From contig CAWDQN010000014.1 in NCBI GenBank assembly GCA_963804495.1, positions 62,001 to 126,000 of the forward strand: 64,000 nucleotides of DNA. The letters are read 5' to 3'. Source of the stretch: Rhodovastum sp963804495. GTDB taxonomy: Bacteria; Pseudomonadota; Alphaproteobacteria; Acetobacterales; Acetobacteraceae. The translations under genes were made by a program, and so were the position numbers. Below are positions 1 to 9,663 of the stretch, piece after piece; within the stretch, counting starts at the first letter, position 1, and the number at the start of each line of letters is the position of its first letter. The notes beneath the pieces are model-generated. The model was not told the DNA's origin. It was given only the letters and a program-made list of their open reading frames with translations, and did not search any database.

Positions 1-1
1 A

Positions 2-3000
2 CCCCAGGCGCTGCAGGAAAACCTTCCCCCCGGTTTTCTCGGGCTGCAACTGGCGCCGCCGCCCGGCGCGGAGGGCAGCGTCGATCTGGTGGTCGGACCG
101 CCGGGCCCGGCGCCGGTGCCGGCTGTCGCCTATCCGCCCGATCCGGCGCTGCCGCTGGGCGTGCAGACGCTCGGTCCCGGTCAGCAACTGCGCCTGTTCG
201 CCGGCAGCGCCCCGGGCGTGGTCACCGGATTGTCGCTGCGCGCGGTGCCGGTGGCGTTGGACGAGGGGCCGCTGACGGTGAGCCAATTGCCGGGCATCGC
301 CGTGCAGGTGCCGGTGCTGATCGCGCCAGGAGGCAGCCTCGGTGCGTCCGAAATCGGCGGCGGCGATGTGACCGTCACACTCGGCGAGCCAGTCCCGCAG
401 GGCGGCCGGATCGTTACTTTGCCGGCGCCGTTGCGCGCGCGCAGCGTGGTGCTGTCCTGGCGCCGTCCCGCCTTCGTGCCGACCGAAATTCCGGCGCCAC
501 CGCCGGCGGGGACGGTGACGCAGCTACGCGCCGGCACGCCGGTCTTTTTCGACCTCGCGGCTGATGATCCGCAAAGTTTCACCCTCAACGTCGCCGAAGG
601 CGGGCTGTACCGGCTGGAAACGCTGGGCCGGCTGCGCACCCATGGCGGCATCGCCACAAAATTCATCCCCGAGCTGGACCATGCCGCGGCCAACGGCATC
701 GGCCAGAACATGCTGATCCAGCGCTGGCTGCGGGCCGGAGCCTATCGCGTCGATGTAAGCGCCGAGGACTCCGCCGGACATGCCGGGCTGAGCGCAAGCC
801 CGGCGCCGTTGCTCGCGGGGGCCGAGCTTGTGCCGGGCGGCAGCGTGCGCGCCCTGCTGCCGGCCGGCACCGGGGTGGTGTTCCCGGTAGCGATTGGTCA
901 GGCCGGGCGCTACCTTATGGACGTGGTGGGACTCGGTCGGACCTTCACGACGCGGCTCGACGACGCCGAGGGCTGGCCGATCACCACCGCAGGCGCCATC
1001 GACGCGGTTGACCTGCAGCCCGGACCCTACCGCCTGCTGGTCTCCCCGGAAGCGGTGGAGGCACGGGTGGTCGTCCGACTGACCGAAGTGCAGCCCCCGC
1101 CCGAGATCACCGGCCACGGGCCGCATGCGCTGCCATTCGGCACCACCGCGCACGCGACCTGGCGGGAGCCACCCGGTCCCGACACCCCGCGCACGCCCGA
1201 CACCTGGGGGTTCGCGCTGGCCGGCCCGGCCAACGTCACCATCGCCATCGGCGACGGCATGGTGGCCGAGCTGCGGCAAGTGGACGCAAACCAGGCCGAT
1301 GCCGCGTCGGGCCCTCCGCTGGCGCGGATCAGCCGCACCTATACCGGCAAGCTGCCGGCCGGGCGCTACCGGCTGGACGCGACCAGCCTCGGCCGCAACG
1401 ACCGGTTGGACTATACGCTCGAGCTTGACAGCACCGAACTGCAACCGGACCGGCCCCGCCCCATCGAATTGCCCGCCCATGTGGCCTTCGCGATCGCGCA
1501 GGCGCGGGTGGTCAGCCTGACCAGTTTCGGCCCAGTGCCGCTGAAAGCGGTGCTGCGCGGCGCCGGCGGCAAGGTCATCGCGCGCTATGGCGCGCGCGAG
1601 AATGACTGGAACATCGCCGTCTCCCGCTTGCTGCCGGAAGGCGCCTACACGCTGGACGTGGCTGCCTCGGTGCCGCCGGCAGGCGGCGACGATGTGGTCC
1701 TTCCCGACCGCGCGAGCGACGCCTCGGAGGAGTTGGACTTCGCGGCCGGTGCGGACGCCGAGGCGGCGGACAATGACGAAACGGCGGCAGCCGATCCGCA
1801 GCAGCCACAAAGCTCGGCCACACGGGGCGCCGCCGCGGACGAGACCCAAAACAAAGATGACCGCAGCGAGAAAAAGCCGCAGGTGGAACTCACGCTTGCG
1901 CTGCCTGAACCGATGCCGGAAACCACCGCTCCATCCCGGACAACCGCGCTGTCAGGCGGCGGGGTCCACGTCCTTACCCTGCCGAACCCGCAGCCCGGGC
2001 AACTTCTGACGGCCGCGGCTGCCAGCAGCGCGGCCCTGGTGCTGACGCTGGAGCGGCGGGACGCGGCGGGAGCGTGGGAGGTGATCGCCCTCGACCAGGG
2101 GCTTGCCCCGGTGGTGGCGATCCCGGCCGATGCCGGCGATCGACCGTGGCGGGCCGAAGTCTGGCCGGTCGACGGCGGCCCCGGGCCGGTCCGCTTCGGC
2201 GCGCGGGCGCTCGATGTCGCCGCCGTGCCGCCGGGCCAGACCGCCTTCACCGCGGTCGACGACCTGCCGGTGCCGCTGTCGGTGGCGCACATCGGCCTGG
2301 CCGCAGCGGGCGTGGCGACGCTGCGGCCGACACCGGACGGTCTGCTCGCCGGCGGCTGGCCCGGCCACGCGCTGCGCCCGGTGCAAGGCGGCAAAGTAAT
2401 CCCGCAGGGCAGCGATCTATGGCTGCTGTCGCGCGGCGCACCGGTTGCGATCGCAGCCGAACCGCTGCGCCCGGCGGCGGACACCCCGGTTGCCCTGACG
2501 CTGCAGGAAGGAGCGCAGGCGGTGCTGCCGGCAGCGCCGCCGGGCGCCGGTTCGTTGCACGTCTGGCTCGCCGAAAGCGGCCTGGGCCAGCCCGGCATCG
2601 ACGCTGGCCACGGCATGGGGGCCGCGCCCGGCACCGCACTGGCGCTCGGCGGCGCGGCGCCGGTGATCCGCAACGCCGGATCGGATGCGGCGCTGCCGCT
2701 GCAAATCACCGAACTCGGCCTGACCCTGCGTCCCGCTCTGACGCCGCAACAACCGCTCGCCGCCATGCTGGACAGCCACGCCGCCCTGCCGGTGCTGCTA
2801 CCGGCGGGCGACAAGCAATTGCAGGTAGACCTCGCCGCCGGCACGGCGGCGATCGTCAACTGGGAGGATGGCGAGGCGGTGACCGCCTGGGCCGGCGCCT
2901 CGGCGATCAGCCGCAGCCTGCAAGGCGCCTGGACCAAGGTGCTGCTGGTCAACACCGCCGCCACCCCGGCGCCGGTCGGGCTGTCGTGGGTACCGGCGCC

Positions 3001-3916
3001 GCCGCCGGCGGCACTGCGCCCGGGGCAGGCGGAGAAACGCTTTTTCGGCGCCGCCGGCTCGTTCGACGTGAAGCTGGAGCCCGGTGACCACCCCCCGGAG
3101 GCGAACGCGCGGCTGGTGCTCGCCGGGCATGCCGAAGCAACCGTGATATCCGCCGACGGGCAGATCCGGCGCGGCCGCTCCATTCCGCTGACCGGGCCCG
3201 GCCGCGCCGTGATCACCCACGGCACCGGCCCGCTGGCGGTCTGGATCGAGGCCGACGGCATCACGCCCTGGCCGCAGGTCGCCGCCCAGCCGGTTCTCCC
3301 ACCAACCCGGTTGGTCCTGTCGGGTCCGGCGATGGCGCTGAGCCTGTCGCCGGAGCTGCCGGTGCTGCTGCACGCCAGCACGACCGCGCCGGTGTTGTTG
3401 GCGCTGGCCCAGGGTGACCGGCCGGCCACACCGGTGCTGTTCCCGGCCGGGGCCGAATTCCACCGCGCGCTGGCCGCCGGGCCGGCCGAGCTGCGCCTGT
3501 ATGCGCCGCAGGACGGCCCGCTGTCTGGCACCCTGGACCTGTCGGCGCAGCCGGTCACGCCGGTTGGCGAGGGTCTCGGCCCGACCGTCACCGTCCCCCC
3601 CGGCGGCAGCGCAGTGTTCGGATTCCAGCTTGCGAAGGGAACCACGATCGGGGTGGGGGTGCGGGCCGAGCCGGACGACGCGACCGTGCGCCTGCTGGAC
3701 GCGGCGGGACGGGTGGTCGGCGAAGGGGTGGCCCAGCTGCGCACCCTGAGGCCGGGGCGCTACCTGCTGGAGGCGGCGGTGCCGCCCCGCGGGGTGACGA
3801 CGCTGCTGCGCCCGGCCGTCATCGGCATCACGCCGCGCGATGCGGGGCCGCCGCCGGACGTGGCGCGGCACTACCTCGAACTGGTCGGTCTGGCACCGCA
3901 AGGGGACGCACGATGA
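2..3916 (+). CDS. Very large envelope-associated protein of unknown function, 5' end outside window
   Basis: The frame is open to the left edge, so the true start lies upstream; the first internal start (GTG at 89) leaves 1275 residues. No family is recognised. The protein is Ala/Pro/Gly/Leu rich, with many short beta-type segments and recurring phrases such as PGRYRLD, AGRYLMD and PGRYLLEA, which suggests repeated beta-sandwich units. A charged low-complexity linker (Asp/Glu/Ala/Gln, then Lys/Arg) lies near nt 1700-1890. The stop overlaps the start of the alpha-2-macroglobulin-like gene (ATGA), so the two are translationally coupled. With pbpC next, an envelope role is inferred, perhaps as partner of the macroglobulin. 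A signal peptide cannot be judged because the N-terminus is missing. Confidence 0.75.
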   Translation, partial: PQALQENLPPGFLGLQLAPPPGAEGSVDLVVGPPGPAPVPAVAYPPDPALPLGVQTLGPGQQLRLFAGSAPGVVTGLSLRAVPVALDEGPLTVSQLPGIAVQVPVLIAPGGSLGASEIGGGDVTVTLGEPVPQGGRIVTLPAPLRARSVVLSWRRPAFVPTEIPAPPPAGTVTQLRAGTPVFFDLAADDPQSFTLNVAEGGLYRLETLGRLRTHGGIATKFIPELDHAAANGIGQNMLIQRWLRAGAYRVDVSAEDSAGHAGLSASPAPLLAGAELVPGGSVRALLPAGTGVVFPVAIGQAGRYLMDVVGLGRTFTTRLDDAEGWPITTAGAIDAVDLQPGPYRLLVSPEAVEARVVVRLTEVQPPPEITGHGPHALPFGTTAHATWREPPGPDTPRTPDTWGFALAGPANVTIAIGDGMVAELRQVDANQADAASGPPLARISRTYTGKLPAGRYRLDATSLGRNDRLDYTLELDSTELQPDRPRPIELPAHVAFAIAQARVVSLTSFGPVPLKAVLRGAGGKVIARYGARENDWNIAVSRLLPEGAYTLDVAASVPPAGGDDVVLPDRASDASEELDFAAGADAEAADNDETAAADPQQPQSSATRGAAADETQNKDDRSEKKPQVELTLALPEPMPETTAPSRTTALSGGGVHVLTLPNPQPGQLLTAAAASSAALVLTLERRDAAGAWEVIALDQGLAPVVAIPADAGDRPWRAEVWPVDGGPGPVRFGARALDVAAVPPGQTAFTAVDDLPVPLSVAHIGLAAAGVATLRPTPDGLLAGGWPGHALRPVQGGKVIPQGSDLWLLSRGAPVAIAAEPLRPAADTPVALTLQEGAQAVLPAAPPGAGSLHVWLAESGLGQPGIDAGHGMGAAPGTALALGGAAPVIRNAGSDAALPLQITELGLTLRPALTPQQPLAAMLDSHAALPVLLPAGDKQLQVDLAAGTAAIVNWEDGEAVTAWAGASAISRSLQGAWTKVLLVNTAATPAPVGLSWVPAPPPAALRPGQAEKRFFGAAGSFDVKLEPGDHPPEANARLVLAGHAEATVISADGQIRRGRSIPLTGPGRAVITHGTGPLAVWIEADGITPWPQVAAQPVLPPTRLVLSGPAMALSLSPELPVLLHASTTAPVLLALAQGDRPATPVLFPAGAEFHRALAAGPAELRLYAPQDGPLSGTLDLSAQPVTPVGEGLGPTVTVPPGGSAVFGFQLAKGTTIGVGVRAEPDDATVRLLDAAGRVVGEGVAQLRTLRPGRYLLEAAVPPRGVTTLLRPAVIGITPRDAGPPPDVARHYLELVGLAPQGDAR

Positions 3917-6900
3917 CGCGGCTTTCTGTCTTGCTGGCGCTGCTGACGGCGCCGGTGCTGGTTTCCCTCCCGCCGGCGCGGGCACAGGTGCTGGCGCAAG
4001 TACCGGTGCAGCTCGACCGGCTGCAGCGGGCCGACGGCGCCCAGGTCGTGCCCGATCGGTTCCTGCGCCGCTGGGACCCGATCACCGTGCTGTTCCGCAC
4101 CGATACCGGACCGGCGGAAGGCGGACCGGAGGACGCGCCGGAGCATCTTGTCAGCCTGTCCCCGGCCAAGCCGGGCGCCTGGCAATGGCTCGGGCCGCGC
4201 ACCCTGCAATTCCGCCCGGCCGAGCCGTGGGAGCCGCTGCAGCGCGTGTCCGTCACCCTCGCCGGAGCGACCACCACGCTGATCCCGCTGCTGCCGGTGC
4301 CGCTGCAGACCGCCCCCGCCGACCTGCCCAACGGCCAGACCGATCTCGACACCATCGCGCTGACCTTTGCCCAGCCGGTGGATGAGCGCGCCCTGGCCAC
4401 GCTGCTGACCATCGAGCTGCAACCGCAGCCGGGCGCCAGGCATGCCGACACGTCGCCGCTGCCACAGATTCTGACCGCGCAGGATTTCGCCATCCGCCCG
4501 GTGGAGCGCAGCGCGCGCGCCGACCGGCAGACCTACCTGATCGTGCTGCACCAGCCGCTCCCCGACGGCCAAGTCGCCACCCTGCGGCTGCGCCTGTCCG
4601 ACGAGCCGGGCCTGGACGACCCGACCTTCCAATTGCGGCTGCGCAGCGCCGTGCCGTTCCTGCTGACCGACCAGTTATGCGGCGACGGCTACACCCATGC
4701 GATGCAGGACGGCGTGACGGTCTGCAGCCCCGATGAGGACAGCGGGCCCAATGCGCGGCGCATCACCCTGCAATTCTCCGCAACCCCGCAAGGGCTCGAC
4801 ATCGTGCAGGCGCGCGACGCGCTGCGCATCACCCCCGATCTGGACGGGCTTGCCGTCAGTGTCGGCACGGACCGCGACCTGCGTATCGACGGCAAGTTCA
4901 AAGCCGACACGATCTACCGCGTCGCCATCGCGCCCGGCGCGCTCCACGACACGCGTGGCCGGCCGCTTGCCGCCGCCGCGGCGGCGCGCTTTACTTTCAC
5001 GCCCGGCACGCCGGCGCTGGCTTGGGACGCCAGCCAGGGCATCGTGGAACGGCTCGGGCCACAAATGGTGCCCTTGCGCGGCCACGGATACGACCGGGCG
5101 GACCTGCGCATTTACCCGGTCGACCCGCTCGGCCGCGACTTCTGGCCATTCCCGCGCGCCGGCCTGCGCACCAGCGACGACCGCGCGCCGCCCCTGCCCG
5201 GCCGCGAGCCGCACCCTTACGACCAAACCGGGCCGATCACCGGCGACGATCTGGCCTTGCGCCTGCTGGCGCTCGGCTCGCCCTCGGTCTCCGAACTGGT
5301 CGATCTGCCGATCCGGCGCGGCGGCGTGGATGCCAAGTTCGGCATCGACATCGCGCCGATGCTGGCCCGCATCGCCGGGGCCGGGCAGCCCGGCGCCTAT
5401 CTGCTGGGGTTGCGGCCGGTGGATGGCGGCTTCCGCCAATGGGCGCGGGTGCAGGTCACCGACCTGTCGCTGAGCACGGTCGAGGAAGCCGACCATGTGC
5501 GCTTCGTCGTCACCTCACTGGCGACGGCCCAGCCGGTCGCGGGGGCCGAACTGCGCCTGGACGGGGTGCGCGACGACGCTTTCGTGACCCTCGCACAGGG
5601 CGTGACCGGTGCGGACGGAAGCTGGACCTTTGCCGCCCCCTTGCCGCGGGGTAAAGACGGCGCGCAGACCCCGGTGGCGCGCATCGTGGTGGTCAAGGCC
5701 ACCGACACGCTGGTGCTGGAACCACGGCGCGGACCACAACAATATGCGTCCGAGGCGTGGTCGCGCCCGGACTCTGCCTGGCTCGGCTGGGTTGGCGGCA
5801 CGCTCGCCAGCCGCCGCGAGAAGGTCCGGCTGCTGTGCCATGTGTTCACCGAGCGGCCGATCTACCGGCCGGAAGAGCCGATCCTGATCGCCGGCATGGT
5901 GCGCCTCTACCAGGCCGGCACGCTGGGCTTTGCGACCGGCCCCGGCGAAGTGGTGGTGAGCGGGCCGAACGAGCAGCAATGGAAACTGCCGGTCACGCTT
6001 GACGACATCGGCGGGTTTCATGTGCGCTTCGACCAGAAGACCGAGGCCACCGGCGACTACGCCATCGAATACCATCCGAAGGAAGGCGACGGCTGCGGCG
6101 CCATCACGGTCAAGAAAGAGGCCTACCGCCTGCCGACCTTCGAGGTGTTGCTGAACGGCCCGGCCAGGGTGCCGCTCGACGCACCCTTTCAGGTCAATCT
6201 TATGGCGCGTTTCTTCGCCGGCGGCCTGCTGTCGGAACGGCCGATCACCTGGCGGGTGACGCAATCCCCCTTTGTCTGGACGCCGCCCGGCCGCGAAGGG
6301 TTCAGTTTCTCCAGCGACAGCCGGTTTTCGGGCGACAGCAATTTCCGTTCGACGCCGGTGCTGAACCGGGACGCCAAAACCGATGTCGGCGGCGCCGCCC
6401 AGCTGACGCTCGATCCGACCATCGAGCCGACCGCCCAGCCGCGCCAGTATCTGGTGGAAGGCACCGTGACCGGTGACGACGACCTGCAGGTGCGCAGCAC
6501 CCAGCGCATCACCGCGCTGCCGCCCTTCGTGCTCGGCGTGAAGGTGCCGCGTTATCTGCCGACCACCGGCGCCATCGACCCCGAGATCGTGGCCCTGGAC
6601 CCGGAAGGCCACGAGGTCGCCGGTTTGGCGATGACCGTGCGGCTGGTGCACCGGCAGTGGAACGCGCTGCTGCAGGCGAGCGACTTCGCCCAAGGGTCGG
6701 CCAAATACGAGACCCAGGTGCTGGACGAAACCGTGGAGGAACGCCAGGTCACCAGCGGTGCCGCGGCCACTCCTGCGCATTTCAACGTGCGCGAGGCAGG
6801 CGTTTACATTGTCGAGCTGGAAGCGGCGGACAAAATCGGCCGCCGGCAAACGGTGAAGGTCGATCTGTTCATGGCCGGCGATACCCCCGTTACCTGGTCG

Positions 6901-9663
6901 CGCCCGCCGGCGCAGACCGTGACGGTCACCGCCGACCGCGACCGCTACGCACCCGGCGAGACCGCCACGCTGGTGATCCAGAGCCCGTTCCAGTCCGCCC
7001 GGGCGCTGGCCATCGTCGAGCAGCCGGAGGGCCGCTTCGGCTACGACTGGGTGGACATCGCCAACGGCTTCGGCCGGTACGCCGTGCCGGTGCACAAGCA
7101 GCAGGTGCCGCGTCTGGCGGTGCATTTCCTGCTCATGCGCGGCCGGCTGCCCGGCCCGCCTGCCCCCGGGGCGCCGTTCGACCAAGGCAAGCCGGTGACA
7201 CTCGCGGCGACCAAATGGGTTCCCGTGACGCCGGTCGAGAATCAGGTGAAGGTGAGCTTCGAGGCCCCGGCCACCGCCCGTCCGGCGCAGGAGGTCGAGC
7301 TGCTGCTGCATCTGGCCGATGCCGCCGGCCACCCGCTGTCCGGCGAGGCGACGGTGTGGATGGTCGACCAGGCAGTGCTGGCGCTGGCCCGCGAACAGCC
7401 GCTGGATCCGCTGCCACAGTTCATCGTTGACCGCCCGACCAGGATGGTGGCGCGCGACACCCGCGCGATGGCGTTCGGGGTGATCCCGCTGGCGGAATCG
7501 GCGGGTGGCGACGAGGCCGGCGATTTTGGCATGGAGAACATCTCGGTCCGCAAGAACTTCACTCCGGTGCCGTTCTATGAACCACGGGTAAAATTCGGGG
7601 CGGATGGAACCGCGCGGCTGCACGTGAAGCTGCCGGACACGCTCACTGTCTACATGCTGCGGGCCAAGGCGGTCAGCGGTCCGGACCAATTCGGCTTCGG
7701 TGCCGGCGAGATGCGCATCCGCCAGCCGGTGGTGGCACAGCCGGTGCTGCCACGCTTCGTGCGCCCGGGCGATCGTTTTTCCGCCGGGTTGATCGGGCGC
7801 ATCGTCGAAGGACCCGGCGGCGCCGGCCGCGCCGCCATTTCGCTGGACGGCCTGACTCTGCAGGGCGCCGCCGAACAAAGCATCACCTGGGCCGATCAGC
7901 GCCCGGCGCGTCTCGATTACTCGGTGACGGTGCCGGAGCCGCTGCCAGGCGTGACCAGTGCGCGGGTGCGCTTCCTGCTGCAACGCACCGCCGACCGGGT
8001 CAGCGACGGCGTGCAGATCGATCTGCCGATCCGCCCGGACCGCCCGGTGATCCATCGCCGCGACCTGCTGACCATCGGCGCCGCCGGCACCCTCGACATT
8101 CCGGCGATCGCCGAGAAGCTGCGGCCGTCCTCCTACGAGCGTCGGATCACCCTGGCCACCGACCCCGACCTGGTGCGGCTGATCGCCGGCATCGGCTATC
8201 TGGTGCGCTATCCCATCGGCGGGACCGAGCAGCGCATCGCCCTTGCGTCCGGCGAGCTGGCGCTGTTGCCGTTCACCCCGATCATGGACGCAGCCGGTCT
8301 GGGCAGCCGGCTGGCCGGCGACATTGCAGCGAGCATCGCAGCCATTAAACAGTCCACCGACGATGACGGGCTGGTGGCGTTCTGGCCGCACACGCGCGGC
8401 TCGGTCTGGCTGACTGCCAGCGCCTATCGCGTGGCCATCGCCGCCGACCGGGTCGGGCTGGGGGTGGACAAGCCGATGGCGGACCGGATGGCCAAAGTGC
8501 TGACCGCGGCCCTGCGCTCCGACTATCCGCATCTGATCACGGGCGAGGAATTGTTCGAGCGGGTGGCGGCGCTGACCGCCTTGGCCGATGCTGGGCAATT
8601 GTCCGCCGACTACGCGGCCGAGCTGGCGGCGCGGGCCGGGCAGATGCCCACCGACAGCGTGGCCGAGATCGCCAGCGTGTTGAGCCGCCTGCCGACCGCG
8701 TCTCCGCGCCTGTTGGCCGGGGTGCTGGACACGCTGTGGAGCCGGGTGAACCTGCTGACCCGCGACGGCAAGCCGGTCTATGCCGGGCTGACCGACATCG
8801 ACCACAGCGCTTTCATCCTGCCATCGGAGACGCGCAGCCTGGCCGCGGTGACCCAGGCGGTAGCCCTGGCCGCGCCGCAGGAAACCCGCCTGCCGGTGTT
8901 GCGGGCCGGGTTGGTGGGTCTGGCGACCGGCCAGGGCTGGGGCAGCACCAACGCCACCGCCGCCGCCCTGCGCGCCCTGGCCGCCGCCTGGAAGGCGCCG
9001 GCGTCGCCGGTTTCGACCGGCATCACCCTGCCCGACAGCTCTGTCGCCGGCGTGCTGGACCGCGACCACCCGCTGACCCAGGCCCGCACCACCGCCGCCG
9101 GCCGCGCCGTTGCGCGGGCGGCGCCGGGAATCGCCGCCCTGGTCGGGACCGACTACGTGCCCGCCGAGTCCGGCGCCCTGGCGCGTGCCACCCAGGACGG
9201 GTTCGTGCTGACCCGCACGCTGTTCCGCGTGCCGCCGGAGCAGGCCCAGATTCAGCCGCCGATGGAGCGGCTCGATCCCGACGCCGACGGCAGCATCCGC
9301 CTCAAGGTCGGCGACGTGGTCGAGGAGGTGGACGAGGTGGTGTCCGGGGAAGACCGGACCAACGTGGCGCTGCGCCTGCCTCTGGCGGCCGGGCTGGAGC
9401 CGCTGAACCCGGCGCTCGCCAATGCGCCGGCCTATGCGACCCCATCGGCCGGGCCCAGCCTGGTGCCGTCGTGGTCGTCCTACAGCGATGACGAGGTGCT
9501 GGACGTGTATCTGACACTGCCGCGCGGAACCATCACGCTGCGGGAACGGATGCGGGCCGCCATTGCGGGAAGCTTTACGGCGCCGCCGGCGCAGGTGGAG
9601 GCGCTGTATCAGCCCGGCGTGACCGGCGCGACGGAGGGAGCGCGCATTGTGGTGGACCGGTAG
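3913..9663 (+). CDS. Alpha-2-macroglobulin family protein without thioester
   Basis: This 1916-residue protein is predicted to be exported and to act as a periplasmic macroglobulin-like protease trap or envelope-quality factor. Residues 1-24 form a signal peptide ending in ARA. A typical MG-domain motif (RPIYRPEEPI) lies near residue 647 and the alpha-helical thioester-domain region begins near 1420. At the position of the family's thioester motif (GCxEQ) the sequence reads GGTEQ near residues 1436-1440, so the reactive Cys is absent, as in the YfaS-type group. It is longer than the E. coli homologues (about 1530-1650 residues). It sits between a giant partner gene (4-bp overlap) and pbpC, the usual neighbourhood of bacterial macroglobulins. 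Confidence 0.93.
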   Translation: MTRLSVLLALLTAPVLVSLPPARAQVLAQVPVQLDRLQRADGAQVVPDRFLRRWDPITVLFRTDTGPAEGGPEDAPEHLVSLSPAKPGAWQWLGPRTLQFRPAEPWEPLQRVSVTLAGATTTLIPLLPVPLQTAPADLPNGQTDLDTIALTFAQPVDERALATLLTIELQPQPGARHADTSPLPQILTAQDFAIRPVERSARADRQTYLIVLHQPLPDGQVATLRLRLSDEPGLDDPTFQLRLRSAVPFLLTDQLCGDGYTHAMQDGVTVCSPDEDSGPNARRITLQFSATPQGLDIVQARDALRITPDLDGLAVSVGTDRDLRIDGKFKADTIYRVAIAPGALHDTRGRPLAAAAAARFTFTPGTPALAWDASQGIVERLGPQMVPLRGHGYDRADLRIYPVDPLGRDFWPFPRAGLRTSDDRAPPLPGREPHPYDQTGPITGDDLALRLLALGSPSVSELVDLPIRRGGVDAKFGIDIAPMLARIAGAGQPGAYLLGLRPVDGGFRQWARVQVTDLSLSTVEEADHVRFVVTSLATAQPVAGAELRLDGVRDDAFVTLAQGVTGADGSWTFAAPLPRGKDGAQTPVARIVVVKATDTLVLEPRRGPQQYASEAWSRPDSAWLGWVGGTLASRREKVRLLCHVFTERPIYRPEEPILIAGMVRLYQAGTLGFATGPGEVVVSGPNEQQWKLPVTLDDIGGFHVRFDQKTEATGDYAIEYHPKEGDGCGAITVKKEAYRLPTFEVLLNGPARVPLDAPFQVNLMARFFAGGLLSERPITWRVTQSPFVWTPPGREGFSFSSDSRFSGDSNFRSTPVLNRDAKTDVGGAAQLTLDPTIEPTAQPRQYLVEGTVTGDDDLQVRSTQRITALPPFVLGVKVPRYLPTTGAIDPEIVALDPEGHEVAGLAMTVRLVHRQWNALLQASDFAQGSAKYETQVLDETVEERQVTSGAAATPAHFNVREAGVYIVELEAADKIGRRQTVKVDLFMAGDTPVTWSRPPAQTVTVTADRDRYAPGETATLVIQSPFQSARALAIVEQPEGRFGYDWVDIANGFGRYAVPVHKQQVPRLAVHFLLMRGRLPGPPAPGAPFDQGKPVTLAATKWVPVTPVENQVKVSFEAPATARPAQEVELLLHLADAAGHPLSGEATVWMVDQAVLALAREQPLDPLPQFIVDRPTRMVARDTRAMAFGVIPLAESAGGDEAGDFGMENISVRKNFTPVPFYEPRVKFGADGTARLHVKLPDTLTVYMLRAKAVSGPDQFGFGAGEMRIRQPVVAQPVLPRFVRPGDRFSAGLIGRIVEGPGGAGRAAISLDGLTLQGAAEQSITWADQRPARLDYSVTVPEPLPGVTSARVRFLLQRTADRVSDGVQIDLPIRPDRPVIHRRDLLTIGAAGTLDIPAIAEKLRPSSYERRITLATDPDLVRLIAGIGYLVRYPIGGTEQRIALASGELALLPFTPIMDAAGLGSRLAGDIAASIAAIKQSTDDDGLVAFWPHTRGSVWLTASAYRVAIAADRVGLGVDKPMADRMAKVLTAALRSDYPHLITGEELFERVAALTALADAGQLSADYAAELAARAGQMPTDSVAEIASVLSRLPTASPRLLAGVLDTLWSRVNLLTRDGKPVYAGLTDIDHSAFILPSETRSLAAVTQAVALAAPQETRLPVLRAGLVGLATGQGWGSTNATAAALRALAAAWKAPASPVSTGITLPDSSVAGVLDRDHPLTQARTTAAGRAVARAAPGIAALVGTDYVPAESGALARATQDGFVLTRTLFRVPPEQAQIQPPMERLDPDADGSIRLKVGDVVEEVDEVVSGEDRTNVALRLPLAAGLEPLNPALANAPAYATPSAGPSLVPSWSSYSDDEVLDVYLTLPRGTITLRERMRAAIAGSFTAPPAQVEALYQPGVTGATEGARIVVDR